From: Trichopria drosophilae
Lineage: Eukaryota > Arthropoda > Insecta > Hymenoptera > Diapriidae
Direction of reading: 5' to 3'
Assembly (NCBI GenBank): GCA_030407085.1
Contig: CM059582.1
Coordinates: forward strand, 67,778,501-67,842,500
DNA length: 64,000 nucleotides
Position 1 is the stretch's first letter, and each line of letters starts with the position of its first letter. The translations under genes and the position numbers were made by a program. Of the stretch, positions 55,167 through 64,000 are shown piece by piece. The notes below the pieces were generated by a model. That model had not been told where the DNA came from, ran no database searches, and worked only from the letters and a program-made list of their open reading frames with translations.

Positions 55167-55589
55167 CGATTCTTTGATTATGTGAGACAGGTTGGCGGAA
55201 CAAATAACTATCCATCCTCTTCAATATTTCTCCAAACATACCAGATACTTTCCACTCATGGCCTGTTGAGTCCTCCATCTTCTGACAACTGTACTTTATC
55301 TGACAATACAGTGGACACAACTTGCAGGTCTTTGTGACACTTTTAGACCTGAAGTCACTGTACAATGCTAAGACAACACAAAAAGACATTTTGTTCGCAA
55401 TTGAAGCGAAACCGGATGGTTTCACTCGAAGGCGTGACCTTAGGAAAAAAAACACCCAATGAGCTGGCTGCCCTTGCCGTTGACGCTATTAAAAAACTTC
55501 ACTCTTTTTCTAGCAGAAGATTTGCGTTCTTTTTATGCAAATTCTATTTGAATATATGTAATAAACCATATAGACGAAATATATAACTT
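55167..55589 (+). pseudogene. Relic of a P-element-like terminal exon
   Basis: After a TTGTAG acceptor the frame reads RFFDYVRQVGGTNNYPSSS and LLSPPSSDNC, the same landmarks as exon 9 of the P-like gene at 49881, but it stops at 55335-55337 and later frames are scrambled. It is a second, diverged copy on the same strand. Confidence 0.7.
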
Positions 55590-55707
55590 CACATCTATCT
55601 TTATATCATCCTAACAAAAAAAAATAAAAAAAAGACAACGATAAATAATAAAAACATTCATTATATATAAAGTCATAATTTTTTTTTGAATGTTCAATAT
55701 TTCCTAA

Positions 55708-56003
55708 ATGTCTGACAAAAGAATATCCCGAATCAATACACAAAATTTAAATACAACCGATAAAAATACATTACTAGGGACAGGACTAGATTACGGAAGA
55801 AAACTTAGAAAACAGTCAGTAAAAAAATTAAAATATATACAAATAGAAAAACCCGAAAATTTAGAACATAGTTTAGAACATACTCCAGAACATAATTAAG
55901 AACATAATTTGGAACATAATCTAGCGCATAGTTTAGAACATAATCCAGAATATAATTTAGAACATAATTTGGAGCATAATCTAGCACATAGTTTAGAACA
56001 TAT
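55708..56003 (+). repeat. Short open frame and AATTTAGAACATA-type tandem repeat
   Basis: A 63-codon frame (55708-55899) of Lys/Asn-rich sequence runs into an array of related 13-15-base words (AACATAATTTGGAACATAATC, GCATAGTTTAGAACATAATCC in pieces) with a ~60-base higher-order period up to 56003. The frame is not recognised; its end is made of the repeat. Confidence 0.5.
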
Positions 56004-56378
56004 AACTGTTTTATAGTTTTAATTAATAATTTAATGGTTCGCACAAAATATAAAGTGACGACCAACACAAATACATTACTCGAAAGTTGGTGAGATCGGT
56101 CTCGTATCATTAGTTATAAAAAATGTCGACCATTAAGTACGATACGACCCGAAAAAACACGAGATGTCTCAATCGGGTTTCTTAAGAAACAATACGTAGA
56201 AAGAAGGGGTGAAAGAAAGTAATGAGTAGAGTAGGAGAAAGAATTAAAGGTACCAAGTAGATCGCTGCGAGTTAATACAAATTTATTATTACTAAAGGCA
56301 ATTACTTGAAGCCCGAATAATCTAAGGAGACGGAAACAAAGCTTGGTACTTACGAGAGTAGGCGCGTCGCACCCGTTC

Positions 56379-56383
<5 letters not shown>
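56004..56383. other. Unassigned sequence before the LINE pair
   Basis: No gene, repeat or structure recognised. Confidence 0.4.

Positions 56384-56434
<51 letters not shown>
56384..56434. repeat. (TC)n microsatellite upstream of LINE 1
   Basis: About 25 TC units, directly followed by GTCTCTGGTGAGTA, the presumed 5' end of the first LINE. Confidence 0.9.
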
Positions 56435-56440
<6 letters not shown>

Positions 56441-56803
56441 GGTGAGTAATCGCACTAGACGTGCTGATTTTCGCTCCTTATATTATTCACAAATTCTCAC
56501 CGAAATCTTTTTCTCCGAGCGAGAATCTGTCTTCTAGTTGGTGCACCGAACGTGGACAAGCATACCAGTGCAAAATTTTTTGGTGTTAACCTAGTGTCAA
56601 GTCCACGGTGCGCCTATTTGGAAAACCGAAAATTAATTTTTCACCATTATCACCGTCCACGTGTCAACGGTCATATCGGAACAAGTCCAATCTGCGCATG
56701 ATAGCCGAAGTCAAGTCACGTGGGTGATAACAAACATGTCAGCTCCCAGCTACCTGTCATCGTAAGTGCATAAAACCCTGCACTCATAAGGTACGTCTAC
56801 CTA

Positions 56804-57904
56804 ATGCCAAGAAGTCGCAGCAAATCTCGGACCACAACGGATCGCATTATCTGTGCTAAATGTCATAAGCCCGTGGTCGATCGTTCTACTTGTCTTTCGT
56901 GCGACAAGTCATTCCACGAATCGTGTGCGCGGGCATATATTAGCGGCAAAGCAGAGACCGTGTGTTGTGTGCGTTCTCTGTCACACCTTCTTCGCTCGCT
57001 CCCCCCCATCGCGAGCTCCGCGGCCACGTGCGGTCTACCCCTTCCCACGAGTCATACCGCCTCTCCTTCCTTAACCCTCTCGTCCAGCTATCGTACCGTA
57101 TTATCACCGTCTCGCCTACTTACGGCAAGCTTGCCCGCGAAGGAACTACTATCCGTTGCGCCTACAGTGTCCGCTCCTGCATCGTCTAGCATGGCTCTTT
57201 CCAACGATCAGTTCTCGCAGCTGCTAACCGTAATGCAAGAGCTTAAAACTGACTTTGCCAGTGTCAAAGCTGATGTCACTGCTATCCGGCAAGAACTGAC
57301 TGCACTCAATCTCACCGTGCAGCAAAATTCGATTAAATGTAATGAATTAAAAGCAGACGTCGCTTACATGAAGCATTCCAACGCCCTAGCTAGACCGACG
57401 TCCGATCTTTTAGTTAACGGCATTCCCAATAGTTGCACTATGTCGCTCCAAGATATCATGCATCGTATCCTAGAATACCTACAGCTACCGGGACTATTTG
57501 CAGACATTTTAAAAATTACCAAAATGGAGCCTAAGCGATCTCCATCTACGCATTCCGCCGCTGCTAGCTCTGCGACTATCTCTAGATACTTTTCATTCAA
57601 AGTACATTTTAAATCGGTACAAACTCGGAATTTCATCGTCGATGCAAAACGCACTATTGGTAAAATCACAGTGCAACAACTGTTTCCGGAGTTACCTCAA
57701 GGGGCCGACCCTTCTCATACAGTATATGTCAACGAATTTTTACCTTCTTCCACTTATGCCTTACTAGGAAAAGCTAAGCAGGCAGCTAAAAATGCGGGGT
57801 ACAAGCGTGTCTGGGCCCGTGATGGTAACGTTTTCGTGCGCAAAGATGGAGGGATCCCAGAAATACTTGTAGCCACCGAATTAGATCTAGGATGTATTGC
57901 CTGA
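56804..57904 (+). CDS. LINE 1 ORF1: PHD-like zinc finger and FP25K-like domain
   Basis: 366 residues, intact. N-terminus has a C-x2-C...C-x2-C...H-x2-C zinc cluster (CAKCHKPVV, CLSCDKSFHESC, VCCVRS). A Pro/Ser-rich linker and a coiled coil (QELKTDFASVKADVTAIRQ in part) follow, then a C-terminal domain like baculovirus FP25K/LINE ORF1p (VYVNEFLPSSTYALL, GYKRVWARDGNVFVRK). It should bind the element RNA. The stop is TGA followed by CAA CC, with ORF2 in the same frame. Confidence 0.8.
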   Translation: MPRSRSKSRTTTDRIICAKCHKPVVDRSTCLSCDKSFHESCARAYISGKAETVCCVRSLSHLLRSLPPIASSAATCGLPLPTSHTASPSLTLSSSYRTVLSPSRLLTASLPAKELLSVAPTVSAPASSSMALSNDQFSQLLTVMQELKTDFASVKADVTAIRQELTALNLTVQQNSIKCNELKADVAYMKHSNALARPTSDLLVNGIPNSCTMSLQDIMHRILEYLQLPGLFADILKITKMEPKRSPSTHSAAASSATISRYFSFKVHFKSVQTRNFIVDAKRTIGKITVQQLFPELPQGADPSHTVYVNEFLPSSTYALLGKAKQAAKNAGYKRVWARDGNVFVRKDGGIPEILVATELDLGCIA

Positions 57905-60884
57905 CAACCAATGCTTAGCTCATTACAAAATGTAACTGCCGATACATCATCCTTTTTGAAAATCTCTTGCGTCAACGTTAACTCTCTCCGTGCACATTTA
58001 CACGATATTGAACTACTATTATCTGATTGTTCGACTCATATCTTGGCAGTCACAGAAACTTGGCTAACTCCTCTCATTGATTCCTCTTGTGTATCCATAA
58101 ATGATTAATATTTTGTAAGAAATGACCGATCGCTTTATGTTGAAGGAGAGTCGCGCTACGTACAAGGTGGAGGTGTAGGATACTACCTACACAAATCTTT
58201 GTCATACAGCATCCTTGAATGCTCAATATCTTCGAACATTAATACACCCGAGTATATTTTTCTTGACATTAAATCGTCTTCGAGGAACCTACTACTTGTA
58301 ATAATGTACCGGCGACCGCGCGGCCATCTTCTCGCAGAATTTTTAGTGAAATTTAATGCTTATATTTCTACTTATAAAAACATTATAGTAACCGGCGACT
58401 TAAACTGTAATTTACTTGAAAATACATTTGATTCAGATTATCTCAGATTTTATTAATGACTATTCGCTCTATTCTGTACCTTTCGGTCCGACTCATTATT
58501 CTGGAACTTCTCACTCTCAACTCGATGTTATGATTGTAGATTCTCGTGATAAGGTTATTGGCTTCTCTAAATCTACTTCCCCAATCGCTGCTGGGCACAG
58601 TCTTATTACCATCAATTACGAATTTACAAACCTAAACAGTGTACCCAACATTATAACCTATCGCAACTTTTCTCAATGTGATTACTCTGCTTTGGAAAGC
58701 GATCTCTCTTCTCTACTTCACCACAAGCTTCCTATTTTATCTGTATCTGGGCGCAACTCCTGTTTACCTAACCCTGATCAGAGTGATCTTACACTATATG
58801 TAAAAATTCTTTACGATTGTATAACAGAAGTTCTAGATAAGCATGCTCCCTTCGTTACTAAGCGTATTCTCTACCGCTCTATTCCGTGGCTTACGCCTGA
58901 TCTACGTGCTAGAATTAAAGAACGAGATAAATTATATATGCGGGCTAAACGAACGCGAAATCAGGCTCTTTTTGTTCAGTATCGTAATTTGCGGCGTGAA
59001 ATAAAAAAATTACTTAAGGAAAAAAAAAATAGTTATCTAGCGGACCTTGTACGCGAGCATACCAGTCCAAACAAGCTATGGTCTTGCCTACGGAAACTAG
59101 GTCTTGCCAATCCATCTTCACAGTCTGCTCTTCCTCATTTTACTCCAGCTGTATTAAATCGTCATTTCGCTCAAATATCATCCTCTCATCCTTCTTGCGA
59201 CTTTCAAACTCTCAACAACATTATACTTCGCCCATTATCTTCACACCCCACCTTCATCTTCTCTGAAATCACCTGTAACGAAGTCATCTCTGGTTTAAAT
59301 AATGTATTGCTTAAATCACGCGGACTTAGTCCTGATCACCTCCCCATGTCCCACCTTAAGCCCATATTCTCAATATTAGCCCCATATCTCACGACCATTT
59401 TCAACCTCTCCTTCACCTCTGAAAAATTTCCGCTCATATGGAAATCATCTTATATTATCCCATTAAAGAAAATTGCAAATCCTCTCAGCCCATCCGATAC
59501 TCGACCAATTACTAATCCCCCTCATCTCGCCAAGATTATCGACTCCATCGCCACGAAACAAATCACGAAATTCCTAGAGGATAATAGCCTTCTTCATTCC
59601 AAACAATGTGGTTTTCGCAAATTTCACAGTACCCAAACTGCATTGCTTCATCTCATGGATGATGTCCGCATGGGTGTTGATCGAGGGGAAATCACGATCT
59701 TAGTATTGTTCGACTTCTCTAAAGCCTTCGATACTCTGAGTCATCGTGTAATCCTGACATGCCTGCGTGACATTGGGTTTGAGGAGTCGGCGTTGAGATG
59801 GATCCACTCATTTTTGACAGACCGTTCACATACGATAATCGGACTAGACGGCAAAACATCTGACCCTGAGTTCATTTCATCGGGTGTACCACAAGGTTCA
59901 AGCCTCGGACCATTCTTATTCATTACTGTCATAAATACACTATTTTCGAGGCTTAAATATTGCGGTGACACTACCATCATCTTCGCTGACGACACTCAAT
60001 TCTACCTGTCCACCCCCATCAGCCGTCTAAATGAAACCATCCATAATATCAATAATGACATTGCCGAACTTGTTAAATGGTCGGAAGAATATGGACTCAC
60101 ACTTAATCTGCGCAAGACCCAGGCCATTATCCTCGGATCATCGCAGAATCTTACCAACATCAAAAAGCTCTCCTTACCACCTCTTACTATTGGGCAGATC
60201 ATCATACCGTACGTAAGCGAAGTCAAAGATCTTGGTGTAATAATTACGTCTGACCTTACATGGAATCGCCATATTAATACCATATCGTCTAAAGTACACA
60301 ATGTCCTTTACCGGCTCAGATTTCGTGGTGCGTTTCTCCCTTCATCCATCAAACTTTCTCTCGTTAACTCATTAGTCATCCAACACCTTGATTACGCTTC
60401 CCTTGTCACAGCTGATCTCGCTGGTTATCTTAATACCAAATTGCAACGCCTCCAAAATATAGCTCTACGCTATGTTTATCGCTTGCGTCGCGATGAGAGG
60501 TTAGCACCTTTCCGACAGAAAGCAAACTGGCTTACTGTAGCATCCAGGCGTCAGCTATTCCTTGGGAACCTTACCTACCAAATCATCACCACTTCACAGC
60601 CTTCCTATCTAGCTGACAGGTTCATTCCACTAAGTGATTCCGTACGTCGATCATCACGTCATTTGTTTTCTCGCTTCTCTCTCCCAACCCCACGTACCAA
60701 CCTCTTCGCTCGCTCATTCTGGATCACAGCAATAGGCTTCTGGAACTCTCTCCCTCGTCGTTTTCACTCACTTACTTCCCTTGCATCTTTTCGTCTCTAC
60801 CTCTTCTCCTATTTGTCTAGAGCAGACCAGAGCTATGACTCTATGTTATATTGTATTCGCGAGAAGCATTCTGTTAGTAAATAA
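57905..60884 (+). pseudogene. LINE 1 ORF2: endonuclease and reverse transcriptase
   Basis: Starts in the ORF1 frame; first ATG at 57911. Endonuclease motifs: LAVTETWLTP, VTGDLNCN, and AAGHSLI, the final His motif. A TAA at 58106-58108 breaks the endonuclease, and a 2-base deletion near 58445 shifts to the frame 58416-60884, which is then open for 822 residues. RT motifs: VLFDFSKAFDTLSH, SSGVPQGSSLGPFLF, and catalytic FADD at 59981-59992. Comparison with LINE 2, which has a Tyr codon and two more bases at these places, shows both lesions clearly. Confidence 0.85.
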
Positions 60885-61164
60885 GTTGTTATTAAGTATT
60901 GATATTAATATTAGTTTCTAATACAAGTCTAGTTGTCATAAAATCTATATTAATTAGTTATTTCTACGCGTTATTGTTTCATTCTTTATCTATTTTTCTT
61001 AATCTGTAATTATAAATTCATCTCTATGTTAGCGATTTACTGCCTTATAGCAGAGATACCACTGTATTATACTCTGCTACATCCTGTCCGAAACATTGTA
61101 ACGGCAAGATGTTCTGTCAGATTTGCCCACGGTCCGTAGTGGCCAGGGCAATAATAAATGTCTT

Positions 61165-61180
61165 CAATCAATCAATCAAT
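61165..61180 (+). repeat. AATC tetranucleotide tail of LINE 1
   Basis: Four AATC units directly before the second TC microsatellite mark the 3' end of LINE 1, replacing a poly(A) tail. Confidence 0.75.
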
Positions 61181-61181
61181 C

Positions 61182-61200
61182 TCTCTCTCCCCCTCTCCCT

Positions 61201-61289
<89 letters not shown>
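61182..61289. repeat. (TC)n microsatellite between LINE 1 and LINE 2
   Basis: About 100 bases of TC/CCTC, followed by GTTTCTGGTGAGTA, matching the 5' start of LINE 1. Confidence 0.9.
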
Positions 61290-61292
<3 letters not shown>

Positions 61293-61657
61293 CTGGTGAG
61301 TAGACACGTCACACGTGCAAATTTTTGCTCCACCTTATTTGAGTATTATTCACGATTATTTTCATTCTCCGGAGCGAGAAGTTATTCCAGAAGGTGTGCA
61401 CCACTTGTGGGCCTGATTAGTGAAATTTTTTCCGAGTGACAACATCTAGTGGGTCCACGGTGCGCCTTTTTGGAAAATCGCAAAATCTTTTCCACGGTTT
61501 TCACCGGGCACGTGTCAACGGCGATCGCGGAGCCAATGTCAACTGCGCAAGTCCACTCCAGTCACGTGGTGTAATATGTCAGCCTCCTATTTCAATTAAA
61601 CAACTGTCATCGAAACTGAATTGAAGAAAAGCGACTTATTACAAGGTACGAAAACCG

Positions 61658-62752
61658 ATGCCGAAAACTAGAAGTAACAGCAAATCGGACCATAACGTAG
61701 CTGTTCGCGTTATTTGTGCAAAGTGTTACAAGTCTGTCATAGATTTCGTCAAGTGTCCCGTTTGCGAAAAGTGTTTTCACGCGTCTTGCGGACGGCTCTA
61801 CATTCGCGGCAAATCGGAATCTGTGTGTTGCGTGCGCTCCTTGTCGCACTTACTTCTTCCGCCGCCTACCGTCGCAACCACTGCTGTCGCGCGTGACGTA
61901 TCTCTCCTCACGCTCCCTACCCCGTCCTCTCTTCCTCATCGAGTGCAGCCGCTATTAACACCGTCGCGACTATTTTCGGCTAGTTCCCTCCCTCCGCAAG
62001 TATTATCTGTTTCGCCTACCTTGCCCCCAACGCAGTCAACTATGGATACGGCTCAACAATTTTCGCAAATTCTCGAAGCGATTAACGGTGTGCGACAGGA
62101 ACTTACGGCCGTTAGAGCCGATACCAATGCTATTCGAACCGATCTTTCGAATTTAGCATCTGCCGTACAGCAGAACACCGCTGTATGCAATGCTCTAAAA
62201 TCGGATGTTGAATACATGAAAAAGAGCAATGCCCTTGCACGACCAACTACATACCTAATAGTAAACGGTATCCCAAATCGGTGCTCTCTGTCATGTAATG
62301 ACATTATGCTTCGCGTGCTTACTCATTTAAAATTGCCGGGTTTATTGAGCGACATTTTAAAAATCGAAAAAATCGAACATAATCGACCATCGACCTCCTA
62401 TTCTGCCGCTACCAGTTCGGCAATTCCTAAACAGTATTTTTCCTTAAAAATACGCCTTAAATCTGTCGACGTTCGAAATTTTATTGTCGAAGCAAAACGT
62501 AAGTTGGGCAAAATTACCGTCCAGGAACTATTCCCGGAACTATCTAAAGATGCTAACGCCGACAAAACTGTGTACGTCAACGAGTTTTTGCCCTCATCAA
62601 CCTACAATTTGCTTAAAAAAGCCAAACTTGCGGCTAATAACGCAGGTTATAAGCGCGTTTGGGCGAGAGATGGCAATGTTTTTGTAAGAAAAGATGGCGG
62701 CACCCCTGAGTTGTTAATTGCCACAGAACAAGATCTCAATAACATTGTCTGA
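61658..62752 (+). CDS. LINE 2 ORF1: PHD-like zinc finger and FP25K-like domain
   Basis: 364 residues, intact. Zinc cluster CAKCYKSVI, CPVCEKCFHASC and VCCVRSLSHLL; coiled coil around VRQELTAVRADTNAIRTDL; C-terminal VYVNEFLPSSTYNLL and GYKRVWARDGNVFVRK as in LINE 1. The stop TGA is again followed by CAA CC. Confidence 0.85.
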   Translation: MPKTRSNSKSDHNVAVRVICAKCYKSVIDFVKCPVCEKCFHASCGRLYIRGKSESVCCVRSLSHLLLPPPTVATTAVARDVSLLTLPTPSSLPHRVQPLLTPSRLFSASSLPPQVLSVSPTLPPTQSTMDTAQQFSQILEAINGVRQELTAVRADTNAIRTDLSNLASAVQQNTAVCNALKSDVEYMKKSNALARPTTYLIVNGIPNRCSLSCNDIMLRVLTHLKLPGLLSDILKIEKIEHNRPSTSYSAATSSAIPKQYFSLKIRLKSVDVRNFIVEAKRKLGKITVQELFPELSKDANADKTVYVNEFLPSSTYNLLKKAKLAANNAGYKRVWARDGNVFVRKDGGTPELLIATEQDLNNIV

Positions 62753-64000
62753 CAACCACAGCAGAATCTTGTTAGTCAATGTGTATCAAGTAACGTGTCT
62801 TTGTCCGATTCTTTGTCGTCTTTAAAAATCTCATGTATAAATATAAATTCACTGCGTGCCCATCTGCAAGATGTGGAAAATGAGTTATCAGATTCCACAA
62901 CACACATCCTGGCAGTCACCGAAACATGGATGACACCGCTTGTAGATTCATCGTGTGTTTCCGTTAAAAACTATAATTTCGTTCGTAATGATCGGGCACT
63001 GCGTAGCGATGATCAAACACGCTTTATTTTAGGTGGAGGTGTCGCATGTTACCTCCACAAATCTTTATCTTACACTATTCTCGAGTGCTCAGTAAATGAA
63101 AACATTGACACCCCAGAATATCTTTTTTTGGATGTCAAATCGTCTTCAAGAAATTTGTTATTTATAGTTATATACCGACGCCCTCATTGGCAACTTCTCG
63201 CGGAATTTATAGTTAAGTTTAATACATATATTTCTAAATATAAGGACATAATTGTAACAGGCGATTTAAACTGTAATTTGTTAGAGAATAGATTTGATTC
63301 TGTATATCTTCAAAATTTTATTCAAGACTATTCGCTTTTTTCTGTACCTTTTGGAACCACCCATTATTCTTGTTTTTCTTCTTCTCAGCTGGATGTTATG
63401 TTAGTCGACTCTTCAGATAAAATTAAAAGTTTTTCTACGTCTCCTACTCCGTTTGCGGCTGGTCATTGTCTTATTACGATTCAATACGAATTTACGAACC
63501 TCAATTCCATTCCACAAATTATCACCTATCGTAACTTCGCCAAATGCGACTATTCTGCTTTAAATAAAGATCTTTCAGCATTACTTCAACTTAAGTTTCC
63601 TCATCTCTTAGCTTCCGATCACACTCAACTTCAAACAAATTCGCAACCACGCGGTCTAATAAACTGCGTAAATAATTTTTACGAATGTATTACCGAAGTT
63701 TTAGATTTACATGCGCCATTTACTACAAAACGTATTTTGCATCGTGCTATTCCGTGGATCACACCTAGTATACGAAGTAGGATTAAGGAACGCGACAAAT
63801 TGTACCTGCGTGCGAAACGAACTCGAAACCTGCGTCTTTTCCAGGAATATAAGAATATGCGTCGCGAGATTAAAAATATCATAAAAGCGGCCAAAAATCG
63901 TCACTTAGCCGAGTTAGTGCTCCAACAAACAAGCACGAACAAACTCTGGTCTTGCTTACGAAAATTAGGACTTGCTAATCAGCCATCACAGTCAGCACTT
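62753..64000 (+). CDS. LINE 2 ORF2 (partial): endonuclease and start of RT region, open
   Basis: The frame of ORF1 continues open after its TGA through to the window end, 416 codons with no stop. Endonuclease motifs LAVTETWMTP, VTGDLNCN and AAGHCLI are present, then the linker IKERDKLYLRAKRTRN that precedes RT. The first ATG in this frame is at 62930, inside the endonuclease; the LINE 1 ATG position (57911) is CAG here. The protein therefore either starts at a non-AUG codon, or comes from read-through of the TGA, or the start was lost by mutation. Confidence 0.85.

Larger units (their letters stand above)
56435..61181 (+). mobile_element. LINE 1 (CR1/Kiri-like non-LTR retrotransposon), full length, two lesions in ORF2
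   Basis: The element runs from GTCTCTGGTGAGTA to an AATCAATCAATCAATC tail, with TC microsatellite on both sides. It has a ~370-base 5' UTR, ORF1 (zinc finger plus FP25K-like domain), ORF2 (endonuclease plus RT) and a ~300-base 3' UTR. The ORF1 type and AP-endonuclease ORF2 fit the Jockey/CR1 group; the exact clade is a guess. A second, diverged member follows directly. Confidence 0.8.
61290..64000 (+). mobile_element. LINE 2, related to LINE 1, continues beyond the window
   Basis: Same organisation and clearly homologous throughout, but diverged in sequence, so it is a different subfamily and not a recent duplicate. 5' UTR about 370 bases, intact ORF1, then ORF2 open to the window edge. Confidence 0.85.

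Noticed and set aside
56114..56455. Arg/Glu repeat open frame on the minus strand (and Ser/Leu repeat frames at 61109-61439)
   Set aside because: Made by translation of the TC microsatellites, not genes.
1..64000. Host protein-coding genes, tRNA or rRNA genes
   Set aside because: Every long frame I could assign belongs to a mobile or virus-like element, and no cloverleaf or rRNA-like sequence was recognised by eye.

Overview
The window is a dense, nested mosaic of transposable elements and virus-like elements in an AT-rich animal genome, almost certainly an insect. I infer an insect from the company kept: a gypsy-type retroelement with an env-like gene, a BEL/Pao element, Polinton/Maverick elements, a P-element-type transposase gene, an IS4EU-like transposon with THAP and YqaJ genes, a Penelope-like fragment and LINEs with a zinc-finger ORF1. 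Hymenoptera is plausible but not shown. I see no confident host gene, tRNA or rRNA.

Layout. 1-260: tail of an unidentified, probably element-derived protein. 977-5906: IS4EU-like DNA transposon with a 21-bp perfect terminal inverted repeat and convergent YqaJ-exonuclease and THAP/DDE transposase genes, both broken. 5907-9136: AT-rich, with a ~1.07-kb inverted-arm element and a ~1.1-kb element with ~90-bp terminal inverted repeats. 9137-10400: diverged direct repeats. 10498-19316: minus-strand virion and integration block of a Polinton (protease, major capsid, pVI-like, penton, integrase, conserved small proteins, packaging ATPase). 20766-31566: a gypsy/errantivirus-type element (LTRs, gag, pol, env), flanked by AGGT, inserted in that Polinton. 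31964-34637: plus-strand Polinton DNA polymerase B, cut by a composite BEL element (34638-41012, three LTR copies, CTATG target duplication). 41013-43535: Polinton debris and a second Polinton integrase. 43575-44250: Penelope-like GIY-YIG fragment. 44683-50669: P-element/THAP9-like transposase gene whose nine inferred exons read through with no stop or frameshift. 52192-54445: further genes of the second Polinton type. 55167-55600: relic of another P-like terminal exon. 56384-64000: two diverged LINEs, head to tail in the same TC microsatellite.

How the parts relate. The Polinton genes form a block for integration, packaging and virion proteins divergent from the polymerase, but nearly every gene carries nonsense or frameshift lesions; the integrase is the main exception. 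The retroelement lies in the gap between the divergent blocks and the BEL element lies inside the polymerase, so both are younger than the Polinton. Candidates for real novelty are the uninterrupted P-like gene, the TC-microsatellite LINE pair with ORF1 and ORF2 in one frame separated by a shared TGA, and the OTU-like domain with a lost catalytic cysteine inside the retroelement pol.
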